Shown here: piece after piece, positions 50,764-59,412 of the stretch
Layout of the letters: every line of letters starts with the position of its first letter
How positions within the stretch are numbered: position 1 is the stretch's first letter
Assembly: GCF_014696435.1 (NCBI RefSeq)
Contig: NZ_JACJQG010000054.1
Location: 1 to 64,000, forward strand
Reading direction: 5' to 3'
Source of the DNA: Calothrix anomala FACHB-343
GTDB lineage: Bacteria; Cyanobacteriota; Cyanobacteriia; Cyanobacteriales; Nostocaceae
Length of the DNA stretch: 64,000 bases
Made by a program: the position numbers and the translations under genes
Notes under the pieces: model-generated
What the model saw: only the letters and a program-made list of their open reading frames with translations
Databases searched by the model: none
What the model was told of the DNA's origin: nothing

Positions 50764-52359
50764 CTACTTCTTAGGTACAGTCCACCAAGCTAACCCATAG
50801 GCTTGATTGGGTTCGTTAACTTGTTGGCGCATCTGGACGCGAATTTTGTAATTTCCATCAGCAGGAATCGGGCAGAAAATGTGTTCTACGCTATCAATTT
50901 GGCTGATAGATGAGCAGACTGTACCACCATCTGTATTTTGGGCATCAGCTTTGACTAAATACAGGTCAAGATTATTTAAACCGCGATCGCGAAAATTATC
51001 GCCAATATCATAAAGGTCATTTTTATTGCGATCGTTGAGTTCTACCAACCTATCCCAAGTCAAAGTCATTGCCACAAAACTCCCTTTTTTTAAGGGTTGT
51101 GCTAGCACATATTCTACAGGGGCAAGCGTATTTACTGTGTGGTAATCCCAACCCATCGCAGGTACGGGATTTGTCGGCAGCCATTGACCTGCGCTAAATT
51201 GTTGATAAGCTCTAAATGCATTTAAATGACCTGTTCCCATTTGCGCATCTAAGGGAATTTTGTCATCTAAATAGGCATCAGAAGCTAGCCAGTCTTGATT
51301 TTGTTTATCAATTATTGTCCTAGTCATTCCTAGCCGCAAGCCATCGCCGCTATCTTTAACTTTTTCTGCGGAATTAAGTAATACAGCTTTCATCACTTGA
51401 TGATTGCGAGAATTGACACTCCAATTAGGTTGTTTTGTCCGCAACTGGCGATCGCCAAATTCCTGCAACAACGCCACCGTGGCTGTAAGGTGGGGTGCAG
51501 CAAAGCTTGTACCCGTGACTTTATTGACTTTGCCATCAGGATTGAGCATGACAATATTACTACCAGGTGCCACTAAACCGATAGCCCGCCGCCCGCCAAT
51601 ATTAAATTCCTTCCCCGCCAATCTACCGCTAACCCCTTGGTAAGCACCCGCCAGGTTAGAAACATCTACTTTATTAAAAATCCCTTCGCGGCGGGATGAA
51701 AAAGCCACGTTGATTGCATTAAAATTATCTGTAGGAATAGGAATACCGCCTTTACCTTGGTTGCCCGCGATCGCATATACAACATCATGCACGCGAGTTG
51801 ACCAGTCAATACACAAAGTCAGTAAAGCATTGCCATCTAAAATAGCTTCTGGGCGCGGATCGCGGTTGAGAGGTTCGCCAAAGCTAAAATTTATGGCGCG
51901 AACATCACCACCATTTTGTAAAGCAATATGTTGTGCCGATAAACATTCTTCTGGTTGACCCATATTTTTAGTCGAGCCAACAGCCGAAGAATACAGTTTT
52001 GCTTCTGGCGCTACCCCCGGCCAAGCTTTGTCTTGACTGACCATCACACCAGCAACATTATAAGCATGAGGGTCAACACCACTATTTGATTTAGCGGGGC
52101 CATTGCGTAAAAAAACCGCAGCTAGGGATACAGCACGATTTTTCGATACTGCTTTATCCCAACCAAACATTCCCGGACGACCGATTTCCACTTGACCAAT
52201 AGAAATTTTTCGACCGCGTAAATTATAAGGAGGTTGATGCAGCCTGAGAGCATCAATACCATTAGTTCCCAAAGAAGTTTGTAAAGCTGAAGCCAGTACT
52301 GGCGCACTCAAGCAAGCAGCACCCAGTCCCCAAAATAGCCAAGTTAGTTTTTTAGTCAT
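50764..52359 (-). CDS. Exported subtilase-like (S8) protein with altered catalytic Asp
   Basis: The protein has 531 residues. A signal peptide ends near ASALQ (residue 27). The S8 core has His in DPHAYNVAGVM (H98), an NQGKGG near the oxyanion Asn, and Ser in GTSFAAPH (about 281). The usual catalytic Asp position (VxxxDTG) reads SIGQVEIGRPG, i.e. Glu (E58). It may be an inactive or altered protease. A C-terminal beta domain (about 410-531) contains LDLYLVKADAQ and ends YGLAWWTVPKK, like a P/PPC-type domain. The serpin gene follows downstream. Confidence 0.82.
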   Translation of the reverse strand: MTKKLTWLFWGLGAACLSAPVLASALQTSLGTNGIDALRLHQPPYNLRGRKISIGQVEIGRPGMFGWDKAVSKNRAVSLAAVFLRNGPAKSNSGVDPHAYNVAGVMVSQDKAWPGVAPEAKLYSSAVGSTKNMGQPEECLSAQHIALQNGGDVRAINFSFGEPLNRDPRPEAILDGNALLTLCIDWSTRVHDVVYAIAGNQGKGGIPIPTDNFNAINVAFSSRREGIFNKVDVSNLAGAYQGVSGRLAGKEFNIGGRRAIGLVAPGSNIVMLNPDGKVNKVTGTSFAAPHLTATVALLQEFGDRQLRTKQPNWSVNSRNHQVMKAVLLNSAEKVKDSGDGLRLGMTRTIIDKQNQDWLASDAYLDDKIPLDAQMGTGHLNAFRAYQQFSAGQWLPTNPVPAMGWDYHTVNTLAPVEYVLAQPLKKGSFVAMTLTWDRLVELNDRNKNDLYDIGDNFRDRGLNNLDLYLVKADAQNTDGGTVCSSISQIDSVEHIFCPIPADGNYKIRVQMRQQVNEPNQAYGLAWWTVPKK

Positions 52360-52601
52360 TTGTCAATAGTCAATAGTCAATAGTCAATAGTCAATAGTCA
52401 GTTGTTAGAGACGCGATTAATCGCGTCTGTACAATAGTCATTTGTCCTCCTTGTCCTCCTTGTCCTCCTTGTCCCCCTGCCCCCTGCTCCCTTGCCCCCT
52501 GCCCCTACCCCTACCCATAAACCTGGGATCAAATTTATGAGCGATCGCTAAATATTTTGTTACAATGCTTACAGACGAGGATGCTTCAAAACCCACTAGC
52601 C
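52360..52601. repeat. STRR, palindrome and leader upstream of rpe
   Basis: A (GTCAATA)n tract lies at 52365-52400, the AGACGCGATTAATCGCGTCT palindrome at 52409-52428, a (CCTCCTTGT)n tract at 52444-52480, then the rpe leader. The tracts separate the divergently transcribed subtilase-like gene and rpe. Confidence 0.8.
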
Positions 52602-53309
52602 ATGACCCAAAACCTATCTCAAAAGCCCATTGTTATCTCTCCATCTATCCTATCAGCCGATTTTAGTCGTCTGGGAGACGAAATTCGTGCGGTAGACGCA
52701 GCTGGAGCAGATTGGATTCACGTTGATGTAATGGACGGTCGTTTTGTACCTAATATTACGATAGGCCCTCTAGTGGTGGAGGCGATTCGTCCGGTGACCA
52801 CAAAGCCATTAGATGTCCACTTAATGATTGTGGAGCCAGAAAAGTATGTAGAGGGTTTCGCTAAAGCAGGTGCTGATATTATCTCCGTACATGCTGAACA
52901 TAATGCTTCACCCCACTTACACCGCACTCTTGGACAAATCAAAGAACTCGGTAAAAAAGCAGGCGTTGTACTCAATCCTTCCACACCTTTGGAATTTATT
53001 GAGTATGTATTGGAACTCTGCGATTTAATCCTAATTATGAGCGTCAACCCTGGTTTTGGCGGTCAAAGTTTTATTCCCGGCGTCGTACCCAAAATTCGTC
53101 AGCTGCGTCAAATGTGTGACGAACGCGGACTCGATCCTTGGATTGAAGTAGACGGTGGACTCAAAGCTAATAATACTTGGCAAGTTTTAGAAGCTGGCGC
53201 TAATGCAATAGTCGCTGGTTCAGCTGTATTTAACGCTCCAGATTATGCTGAAGCAATTACAGCTATTCGTAACAGCAAGCGTCCATCTCCAGAATTAGCT
53301 AAAGTTTAA
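52602..53309 (+). CDS. rpe: Ribulose-phosphate 3-epimerase
   Basis: The protein has 235 residues from the ATG at 52602; upstream starts (52557, 52581) only add a poorly conserved tail. The TIM-barrel signatures are clear: [45 protein letters not shown] and VDGGLKANN. It interconverts ribulose 5-phosphate and xylulose 5-phosphate in the Calvin and pentose-phosphate pathways. The acidic and His metal-ligand residues (H37-D39 region, D178) appear intact. A terminator follows directly. Confidence 0.96.
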   Translation: MTQNLSQKPIVISPSILSADFSRLGDEIRAVDAAGADWIHVDVMDGRFVPNITIGPLVVEAIRPVTTKPLDVHLMIVEPEKYVEGFAKAGADIISVHAEHNASPHLHRTLGQIKELGKKAGVVLNPSTPLEFIEYVLELCDLILIMSVNPGFGGQSFIPGVVPKIRQLRQMCDERGLDPWIEVDGGLKANNTWQVLEAGANAIVAGSAVFNAPDYAEAITAIRNSKRPSPELAKV

Positions 53310-53354
53310 TTCTGTGGGAATTAAACTGAGTTGAACTAGACCATAAAAATACTG

Positions 53355-53390
53355 ATAGGGTAGCGCATAATCATGCCTACCCTATTTTTT
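53355..53390 (+). terminator. Intrinsic terminator of rpe
   Basis: ATAGGGTAG (53355-53363) pairs with CTACCCTAT (53377-53385), a perfect 9-bp stem over a 13-base loop, followed by a run of Ts. Confidence 0.8.
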
Positions 53391-53461
53391 AAACTCAGCC
53401 AATTCCTATCAAAGTCCTATTTGATTTTTGAATAAATTAAAAATCAAACTGAATTCCTAAA

Positions 53462-54187
53462 TCATCTCCCAATTCTTGCCCAATTAGTTGCTTTCCAGAA
53501 GCTAAAAAATAAAGCTGCTGAAACTAAAGCTCCCAAATTCCATTTAACAGAATTCTTGAGTAAATTTAGACGTTGAGAAGATTGAGTCCTTTCAGCTTGA
53601 GTCTTAATTTGAGCTTTCGCTTTAGAAACATCTGACAAAATTTGAGTTTTTACTTCCTGAGGACTTTTACCATCTAATGAACGTCCTTGTGACTTTAAAA
53701 ACTCATTTATTTGTTCTGGTGTCGCTTGATTTAGTTGCTGTTCTACCTGTGCTGCTTGGGTTAATTGCTGTTGGGATGCAGTGGTAATTTGCGCTGCACT
53801 TTGTTTACTCAGCCGAACTGTGTTACCAATTCCCAAGGGTATAAATAAGAGGAATATTACTGCTAATAATAAAGTTAACCAAGAGAACAGTTTCAGACTG
53901 AGAAATTCCCATTTGCTGCGGGAATACATTTCTCCATAAAATATCAGCGCGAAACCAATTAAAGGTACGGGTACTCGTTCAACTAACGATCCGAAAGTTT
54001 GAAATTCCCAAGCAGGATTCATAAAATTCGGTGGAAACAACATCTCAACAACATCGAACAAGGCTAATAAGAGTAAGCCGTAACCTAGCATTCGCAAAAT
54101 TTTGGTTGAGCCTGTTTGGCTAAAAGCAAACTCCTGTAACTCTTGTACTAAAGCGGGAATGAATTTATCACTACTTGATTTTGTCAT
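53462..54187 (-). CDS. HpsJ-like membrane protein
   Basis: The protein has 241 residues. Membrane segments lie near 32-50, 72-86, 98-120 and 215-232. A periplasmic or cytosolic helical region (125-205) is rich in Q and A. The segments MLGYGLLLLALFDVVEMLFPP, WEFQTFGSLVERVPVPLIGF and IFYGEMYSR resemble the cyanobacterial HpsJ group linked to hormogonium polysaccharide secretion. Recall of the family is moderate. No other hps genes are nearby. Confidence 0.6.
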   Translation of the reverse strand: MTKSSSDKFIPALVQELQEFAFSQTGSTKILRMLGYGLLLLALFDVVEMLFPPNFMNPAWEFQTFGSLVERVPVPLIGFALIFYGEMYSRSKWEFLSLKLFSWLTLLLAVIFLLFIPLGIGNTVRLSKQSAAQITTASQQQLTQAAQVEQQLNQATPEQINEFLKSQGRSLDGKSPQEVKTQILSDVSKAKAQIKTQAERTQSSQRLNLLKNSVKWNLGALVSAALFFSFWKATNWARIGR

Positions 54188-54348
54188 GTTCCTAATGTAG
54201 TAAAAAATAAAACTCTGAAAAGAGGAAAAACTCAGGTTTTTTAAGCAGGTTTTGCCGATATTAATTTCAATAACACATTTGCGTCAAAAAAATTAGCAAG
54301 AGACCTTTTTATTAGTAACCATTGAATAGTTCTTACCTCTTGATGTTC

Positions 54349-54567
54349 CTAGCTGTAGCTAGGAGGAAAAGCATTATTGTCTGTCTGAGAGTTTGAAGCT
54401 ATGCATAGGTGGTCTTTACACAACGCAACATTCCGAGATTCGCGTTGAGACTGTTCTGGTTTTGGCTTAGTAACTGGCTTTGTCAAAAAAATCTTCACTA
54501 AAACGAAGAGGACACTACCTAAAGTTAGAGCCAAAAACATAATTCGCAGTTGTTTCCACAGAGCCAT
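54349..54567 (-). CDS. Small single-helix membrane protein, unknown
   Basis: The protein has 72 residues from the ATG at 54567, preceded by AAAGGTG. One hydrophobic helix (about 10-28, IMFLALTLGSVLFVLVKIFL) precedes a basic/polar tail with two Cys (KDHLC, ALC). The family is not recognised. The start choice and clean ribosome-binding site favour a real gene, but its length leaves doubt. Confidence 0.45.
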   Translation of the reverse strand: MALWKQLRIMFLALTLGSVLFVLVKIFLTKPVTKPKPEQSQRESRNVALCKDHLCIASNSQTDNNAFPPSYS

Positions 54568-55397
54568 CACCTTTAAAACTCCGCAACATCATAAAGTTAG
54601 TTCATCCCTACTCCAAGAGCAGGAACAGGTAGTATGACACCAAAATCAGCACTGCGATCGCCCTAGCGTAAAAAGCCCTAGAGTAAAAAGTATAAAAGCT
54701 AATGACAGTCTTTACTCATCAATAAAAGTTTTAACGCTTTCAAGCCCTGATACTATAATTCTGTTTCTTGAGGATACAGCCATTGATAACACTTAGTGAA
54801 GTACTTCATCTTTGTTTTATCTTGGTTGTGGTAATTATTGTAAGTATGTATGCTAGCTGACCTGTAATTATTCTTACGTAATTCTCTATTTCTCATCAAG
54901 AATTTTGCTGAATATTAATACAATCTTTAATTTCATTGGTTTTAATAAATCTATTGGCTATACATCCTCAATCCGCTTGACATAAGAGTTACAACACACA
55001 AATAAGAGATTTTACGGAGAAATTTTGATGAATTTTCCATAAATTTTCGATAAATTTAGCTAAAATCTGGAGCGACTAGGAAAATATTGGACAATTTGTA
55101 TGATTTTATACTTAAAGACTTTTTAAGTAAGTTGGTATAAATAAACCAAACTATATTACGAAACGTTGCAAAAAAAGATGGGCGGGAATATTAAGTACAA
55201 AATTCAAAATCTTCTCTTACAGAAATTTTCAGCTAAATAGACCACACTGTAGGGGCACGGCACCAGTAAGATTATTGTATATAGGAGAAGATTGTGGACG
55301 CCGTGCCCCTAGTACGATTGTGGTTCAAATGCATGAAAACTGCTGTAAGATTCCGCAATCCATCACAGATATGAACAAATAGATAATGTAAACACAA
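54568..55397. other. 830-base spacer with MITE-like repeat
   Basis: The only element I can support is copy 2 of the MITE-like repeat (55223-55349), described separately. The AT-rich remainder (54600-55190) shows no gene. GC-poor sequence and several short runs offer no reliable promoter call. Confidence 0.5.
55223..55349 (+). repeat. MITE-like repeat, copy 2
   Basis: It begins ATTTTCAGCTAAATAGACCA and contains GTAGGGGCACGGCACCAG and its inverted partner GCCGTGCCCCTAGTA, ending GAAAACTGCTGTAAG. It matches 30181-30306 in layout and ends. Confidence 0.75.
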
Positions 55398-56234
55398 CTA
55401 TGTATTAATTGTGCTTTTTTGTTGCTGCTTTTGTTTGCGACGCAATGTGATACCCAAAGCACCAGCTGTCAATGTACCAAAAATAGTCATAGGTTCTGGG
55501 ACAGATTGGGCTGGGGTAACTTTAATAAAAGTAGAATCAATTCCCTGTTTAAAGTCGTAAAAGTTGTCGTAAGGATCGGTATCACGAAGTTGATAAACAA
55601 CTTTTGGTTTATTTAAAAGGCTAGCATAAAAGTTACTCAGAGTTGATGCATTAGTAACATATAACCAGCCAGTATCCAAACTCTCACTCCGGAAACCTAT
55701 ACCACCTGGATCGCCAGAATCTACATTTCCTAAAGCATCAGTTTGTTTAGTACTCACTTGACCGAAATAACCAAATTCAATGTCATTTAACAGCAGTGCA
55801 TTTTGAGTATCTGGATCTTTATCCTTTGCACCTGAGTCACCATCAAAAAGAGTGAAACGAACAGCTAGTTCTTTAATTCCTCCCCCAAGTTTGTTGATGA
55901 TTGATTCTGTAAAATTATTGTCGATACCAATAGTACCAGGATTACCTCGATAGTTTTTTGGGTTACCACGATCGTAATAACCTCTGAATAATTGACTGGC
56001 TCCTAATTGGCTAGTTACCCTTGTATTATTCTCACCAACAATATCCAAAACTACTCCACCGACTGAAGTAATTTCTGTAGGTAGAACGCCTTTACTTGTG
56101 GGTGAGGTGAGATCTAAAGTTGCAGCTTGTGCTGAATCTGCTGCTTGAAAAGTTGCAAAACCTAGAAAAGTTATTGTTGCAACTTTCCACAATTTTTTTC
56201 TGATTTTCAATTTAGTCATTATACTTTTGCTCAT
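55398..56234 (-). CDS. PEP-CTERM sorting-signal exported protein
   Basis: The protein has 278 residues from the ATG at 56234. A signal peptide (LWKVATITFLGFATFQ, ending AQA) precedes a beta-rich domain with FTLFDGDSGAKDKDPD. The C-terminus is a PEP-CTERM signal: VPEP (about 250), a hydrophobic helix (MTIFGTLTAGALGITL) and basic residues (RRKQK). PEP-CTERM proteins are cleaved by exosortase and placed at the cell surface or in extracellular polymer. No exosortase gene is in the window. Confidence 0.85.
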   Translation of the reverse strand: MSKSIMTKLKIRKKLWKVATITFLGFATFQAADSAQAATLDLTSPTSKGVLPTEITSVGGVVLDIVGENNTRVTSQLGASQLFRGYYDRGNPKNYRGNPGTIGIDNNFTESIINKLGGGIKELAVRFTLFDGDSGAKDKDPDTQNALLLNDIEFGYFGQVSTKQTDALGNVDSGDPGGIGFRSESLDTGWLYVTNASTLSNFYASLLNKPKVVYQLRDTDPYDNFYDFKQGIDSTFIKVTPAQSVPEPMTIFGTLTAGALGITLRRKQKQQQKSTINT

Positions 56235-56948
56235 CACGAAATCATCAAATTGGCTGCTAAATGTACTTTTGGGTACAAATTAGCTCTACAATCAAAACTT
56301 TTGCACTATTTATCGATGAGCTAGCGACTCGATGAGGATATAATCCACATCTTCTTGTCGTTAGCAAAATGTTGTATATCTCCTTATCTCTAGGAGAATT
56401 TAATTCTTTGCACCCTATTGGTAGAGGGAATCAATAACTTAAAATCACAGTCAAATACTTTTCAAATAGCCTCGACAAAAGGCTATTTGATATCTATGAG
56501 ATTTCTAAACTGTCAAACCAGACTTCTACAATTCACCAGGAATCAGTATTTTTTAATATAAAATAATCCGTAAAATCAACTACTTATCTCGAAGTTTATG
56601 AAAACTTTAAGGCAGTTTTTCGCCAAAAATATTACAAAGCTGGATAAGTATAGATTAAGGAAGGGTTAACGAACACAATTGAATATAAAATTTACTTAAA
56701 CTTAAGGTAATTTATCCGGAAATTTTCTATCACAGTAGTAAAGTGTGGTTAGATTTTCACCTAAGGGAACTCCAAAAAATAAATTATCCCAAATTGTAGG
56801 GGCGGGGTCACGACGAGGTTGCAGGCTTGGTAAGTTAATGATTGGGATGTTTTTTTATTTGGAAGTCCCTAAACTTACGTAAAGCCAAAAAAAGGTGGGT
56901 ATTACCCACCTCGTTGTCAGTATGTCGTTAATGTTGAGAAGAGAAAAT
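56235..56948. other. 714-base spacer with a perfect hairpin
   Basis: A perfect 9-bp hairpin, CAAATAGCC at 56463-56471 and GGCTATTTG at 56481-56489, is the main structure; it has no following T tract on either strand. AT-rich sequence elsewhere. It includes the 5' region of the PEP-CTERM gene, but I cannot place a promoter. Confidence 0.5.
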
Positions 56949-57470
56949 TCACTTGTGTCTACCTAACCACTTAGCTGCGGCGATACCAATAATACCCGCA
57001 ACTACTGGATTGCTGAGGAACTTAATAATACCTGGTTGTTCAGCTAACACTTCACGGAAAATATCTGGGTGGTTGTGATAGACAAAGGATGCGAGTTTGC
57101 TGACATCATCAGCACTCATGCGGTTGGGGTTGTGAGTAGAAAGGCCTAGTTGTTGTTCTAGATGGCGCTCATCTAGTCCTCTTTCCTTAAGGTTTTTGAA
57201 AAAGGCGCGTGCGACATCATCCCGTTCGTTGGGTTTGATTTGCGCGATCGCTTTTTGTAATTCCGGCTCCATTTGGCTGGGGGGAATTCTGTCAGGATGT
57301 AAAGAACGACCGAATAATTGACGACGCTGATCTGTTGTGGTGCGTTGAGCAAAGTCGTCAAAGTTTTCGTATTCGTTACCGGAATCTGTGTTTACATCAT
57401 TTAAAGATTCGACATTTCCCTGCGCCAAATCTCGCATAATTTCGCGCTTATACTGTTCGCTGCTTGTCAC
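56949..57470 (-). CDS. Unknown protein with C-terminal membrane segment
   Basis: The protein has 173 residues from a GTG at 57470, preceded by GGAGAG. The N-terminal half is acidic; the middle is helical (FARRTTTDQRRQLFGRSLH, DERHLEQQLGLSTHNP) and the last 20 residues are hydrophobic (VVAGIIGIAAAKWLG). I do not recognise the family. It begins a run of four minus-strand genes (56949-59156), which includes a CsbD-like gene, so a stress link is possible but inferred. Confidence 0.55.
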   Translation of the reverse strand: MTSSEQYKREIMRDLAQGNVESLNDVNTDSGNEYENFDDFAQRTTTDQRRQLFGRSLHPDRIPPSQMEPELQKAIAQIKPNERDDVARAFFKNLKERGLDERHLEQQLGLSTHNPNRMSADDVSKLASFVYHNHPDIFREVLAEQPGIIKFLSNPVVAGIIGIAAAKWLGRHK

Positions 57471-57550
57471 TTTGGTTCTCTCCTTTTCAGGTTAATTTAC
57501 TATTACCTGATATTCTGGGAATTGTGGGAATTTTCTCGTTCAATCAGCAA

Positions 57551-57991
57551 TTAGCTGTACTGAATTTGGCTGCTTTGAGTGTCGTATTTAGCAGTTAAAA
57601 TTAGCTTTTTATCGGGAGCATATACCAAAACTGTTAAGTCTTGATTGGGAAAATTCTTCCGAAATCCTTCTACTAAAGATTTAGCTAAAGGTCGCACTTC
57701 ATTCGGACGTACTTGTTGGGAAATAACCACGCCTAATTTATTGTTGTCGCGTACATAGGCGTCTTTAACTAAGCCTTTAGATGTTTGTACAACCCAGTTA
57801 CCAAAATTTTGTCCTGAAGAGGTATTACCTCTTTCTAATTGTGAATAGGTAACATCGCGACCAATCGCTGGGGCGTTGGTTGGGCGGTCAACTTGTGCTA
57901 CATTACTACCACCACAGGCAGTGGTAATTGTTAAGACTAAAATCAAGATGCCAGCCATCAAGATTTTCCGACTCTGCTGAAGCAGAATCAT
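57551..57991 (-). CDS. Small putative lipoprotein
   Basis: The protein has 146 residues from the ATG at 57991, with a near-perfect ribosome-binding site (AGGAGGTG). A hydrophobic signal ends at the lipobox TTACG, with Cys about residue 27, followed by a Gly/Ser-rich linker. The mature part is beta-rich (AYVRDNNKLGVVISQQVRP). The family is not recognised. It may share a promoter with its neighbours. Confidence 0.65.
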   Translation of the reverse strand: MILLQQSRKILMAGILILVLTITTACGGSNVAQVDRPTNAPAIGRDVTYSQLERGNTSSGQNFGNWVVQTSKGLVKDAYVRDNNKLGVVISQQVRPNEVRPLAKSLVEGFRKNFPNQDLTVLVYAPDKKLILTAKYDTQSSQIQYS

Positions 57992-58124
57992 GTTTCACCT
58001 CCTAAAAAAACAGGGAATAATCATTAAATAGCTGGTGTATTTATGCTATTTAAATTTATTGTTTTATTTATGTAAGTATGGTGGGCAATGCCCACCCTAC
58101 AATTACTAATATGTTGACTTAGTT

Positions 58125-58307
58125 CTAGTCAATTTTTTTCTTGATGTTATCTTTCACATCTTCAATACCGTGACGCACTTCGCTTTCAGCTTGTTTTGCT
58201 TTGCCTTCAGCTTTATCTTCAGGATCGCCTGTGACGTTTCCTAAAGCTTCTTGAGCTTTACCTTCAATATTTTTACCTGCAGCTTTTGCGCGATCTTCTA
58301 TGCTCAT
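58125..58307 (-). CDS. CsbD-like stress-response protein
   Basis: The protein has 60 residues, preceded by AGGAG. The CsbD-like composition is clear: charged, Lys/Glu/Ala-rich, hydrophilic, with GKAQEALGNVTGDPEDKAEGKAKQAE. CsbD proteins are induced by general stress in bacteria; the biochemical role is unknown. Neighbours on the same strand are small uncharacterised proteins. Confidence 0.88.
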   Translation of the reverse strand: MSIEDRAKAAGKNIEGKAQEALGNVTGDPEDKAEGKAKQAESEVRHGIEDVKDNIKKKID

Positions 58308-58685
58308 ATTCTACTCCTAGTTTTAATAATTCATGGGGTTTCAAAGCTGTTTAACAACTGCGAAACCTTTTGTTATTACTCCTACAAAGTAGCTTAAAGT
58401 TTTCCTATTAGCCTTCTGTCACAAGATATATTAGTTATCTATGCTAATAGAGAGAGAAGATATATATTTGAGATGCAAACAAAAGGACAAGGAAGACAAG
58501 GAGGACAAGGAAGATAGGTATTTATGAATAATTGAAGATTGCTATAGAAAAAATTATGAATTGCTAGATACAGGACTTTTTTCAGAAGTCGGTGATTTGA
58601 GTAAATTAGTAATTATTAAATACAAAAAAATAGACCCGATTCTTAAAAGAATCGGGTTGATAAATTGAGGAAAATATTTTGGTGT
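58308..58685. other. 378-base spacer with STRR and a terminator
   Basis: A GGACAAGGA STRR lies at 58486-58515. The intrinsic terminator of the repeat-protein gene (58623-58657) is described separately. The rest holds the upstream region of the CsbD-like gene. Confidence 0.55.
58623..58657 (-). terminator. Intrinsic terminator of the 58686-59156 gene
   Basis: A perfect 10-bp stem ACCCGATTCT-TAAA-AGAATCGGGT (58634-58657) is followed, on the minus strand, by CTATTTTTTTG. It lies 29 bases after the stop codon. Confidence 0.85.
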
Positions 58686-59156
58686 TTAATCGAGAAAACC
58701 CATTAAACCATCAGAATCATCAATCACATTGGATGCTACTGGACGGTTACCCATGACAGAGTAACTTTCGGAAATTACTAATGCACTAGAGGCTATAGGA
58801 CGAACGCCAGAAAGATTAATGCTATCAACTACTTGGATTGTATTTGCAGCGATGGGACGAATTCCCATAACGTTATATGTTTCAACTACTTGTAAGTCAC
58901 CGGTGCTAATCGGACGTACACCAGCAATAGAGACGGTTTCTGCAACTTGTAAATCGCTGCTAGCTATGGGACGGATTCCGGCGATCGCAAGTGTTCCTTG
59001 AGTCTCGGTTTGCACTGGTTGTTCTTTACCTGCTTCTACTTTATCTGTATTCAAGCTATTACCCTGATTATTTTCTACTTCCACTGTACTTTCTCCTTTG
59101 AGCTTGGCACGCTTTTGTCTTGGACTGACAGCTTTGCCAGTGCTATTAATGCTCAT
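58686..59156 (-). CDS. Tandem 19-residue GxRPI-repeat protein
   Basis: The protein has 156 residues, with a GGAGGG ribosome-binding site. Residues 1-50 are polar and basic. From about residue 53 there are four full repeats and a fifth partial repeat of 19 residues with the consensus (V/I)xG(I/V)RPI(A/S)xxxLxVxES, e.g. IAGIRPIASSDLQVAETVS, then LSGVRPIASSALVISESYS. The regular period suggests a beta-solenoid or stacked repeat fold. I do not know the family. A terminator follows. It is the first of four minus-strand genes. Confidence 0.7.
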   Translation of the reverse strand: MSINSTGKAVSPRQKRAKLKGESTVEVENNQGNSLNTDKVEAGKEQPVQTETQGTLAIAGIRPIASSDLQVAETVSIAGVRPISTGDLQVVETYNVMGIRPIAANTIQVVDSINLSGVRPIASSALVISESYSVMGNRPVASNVIDDSDGLMGFLD

Positions 59157-59412
59157 AACTTAAATCCCTCCGATTTGTTAACTGGTTTTTACAATAATTA
59201 AACTGGCGTGAATTTTTTTGTATATATGAGAGTTTAACCTTAAAAAACCTGAGACATGTATAATTATCTTCAAAATGTACACATAAGTAAATGCAATCAG
59301 TAAAATTTTATAAATAAAGATTGCTATTGCTAATGATAAGCTGCACCGATATGCCGCTACGAGTGGGCGGTGAGATCGTTACTATGGGAGAGGGTATTTC
59401 TGGCACAACTGT

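Noticed and set aside
50523-50774. Plus-strand frame ending in SPLSPLSPL
   Set aside because: It is mostly repeat and palindrome sequence in the spacer between serpin and subtilase.
56463-56489. Perfect hairpin as an intrinsic terminator
   Set aside because: No T tract follows on either strand and no gene ends nearby, so I report it only within the spacer entry.
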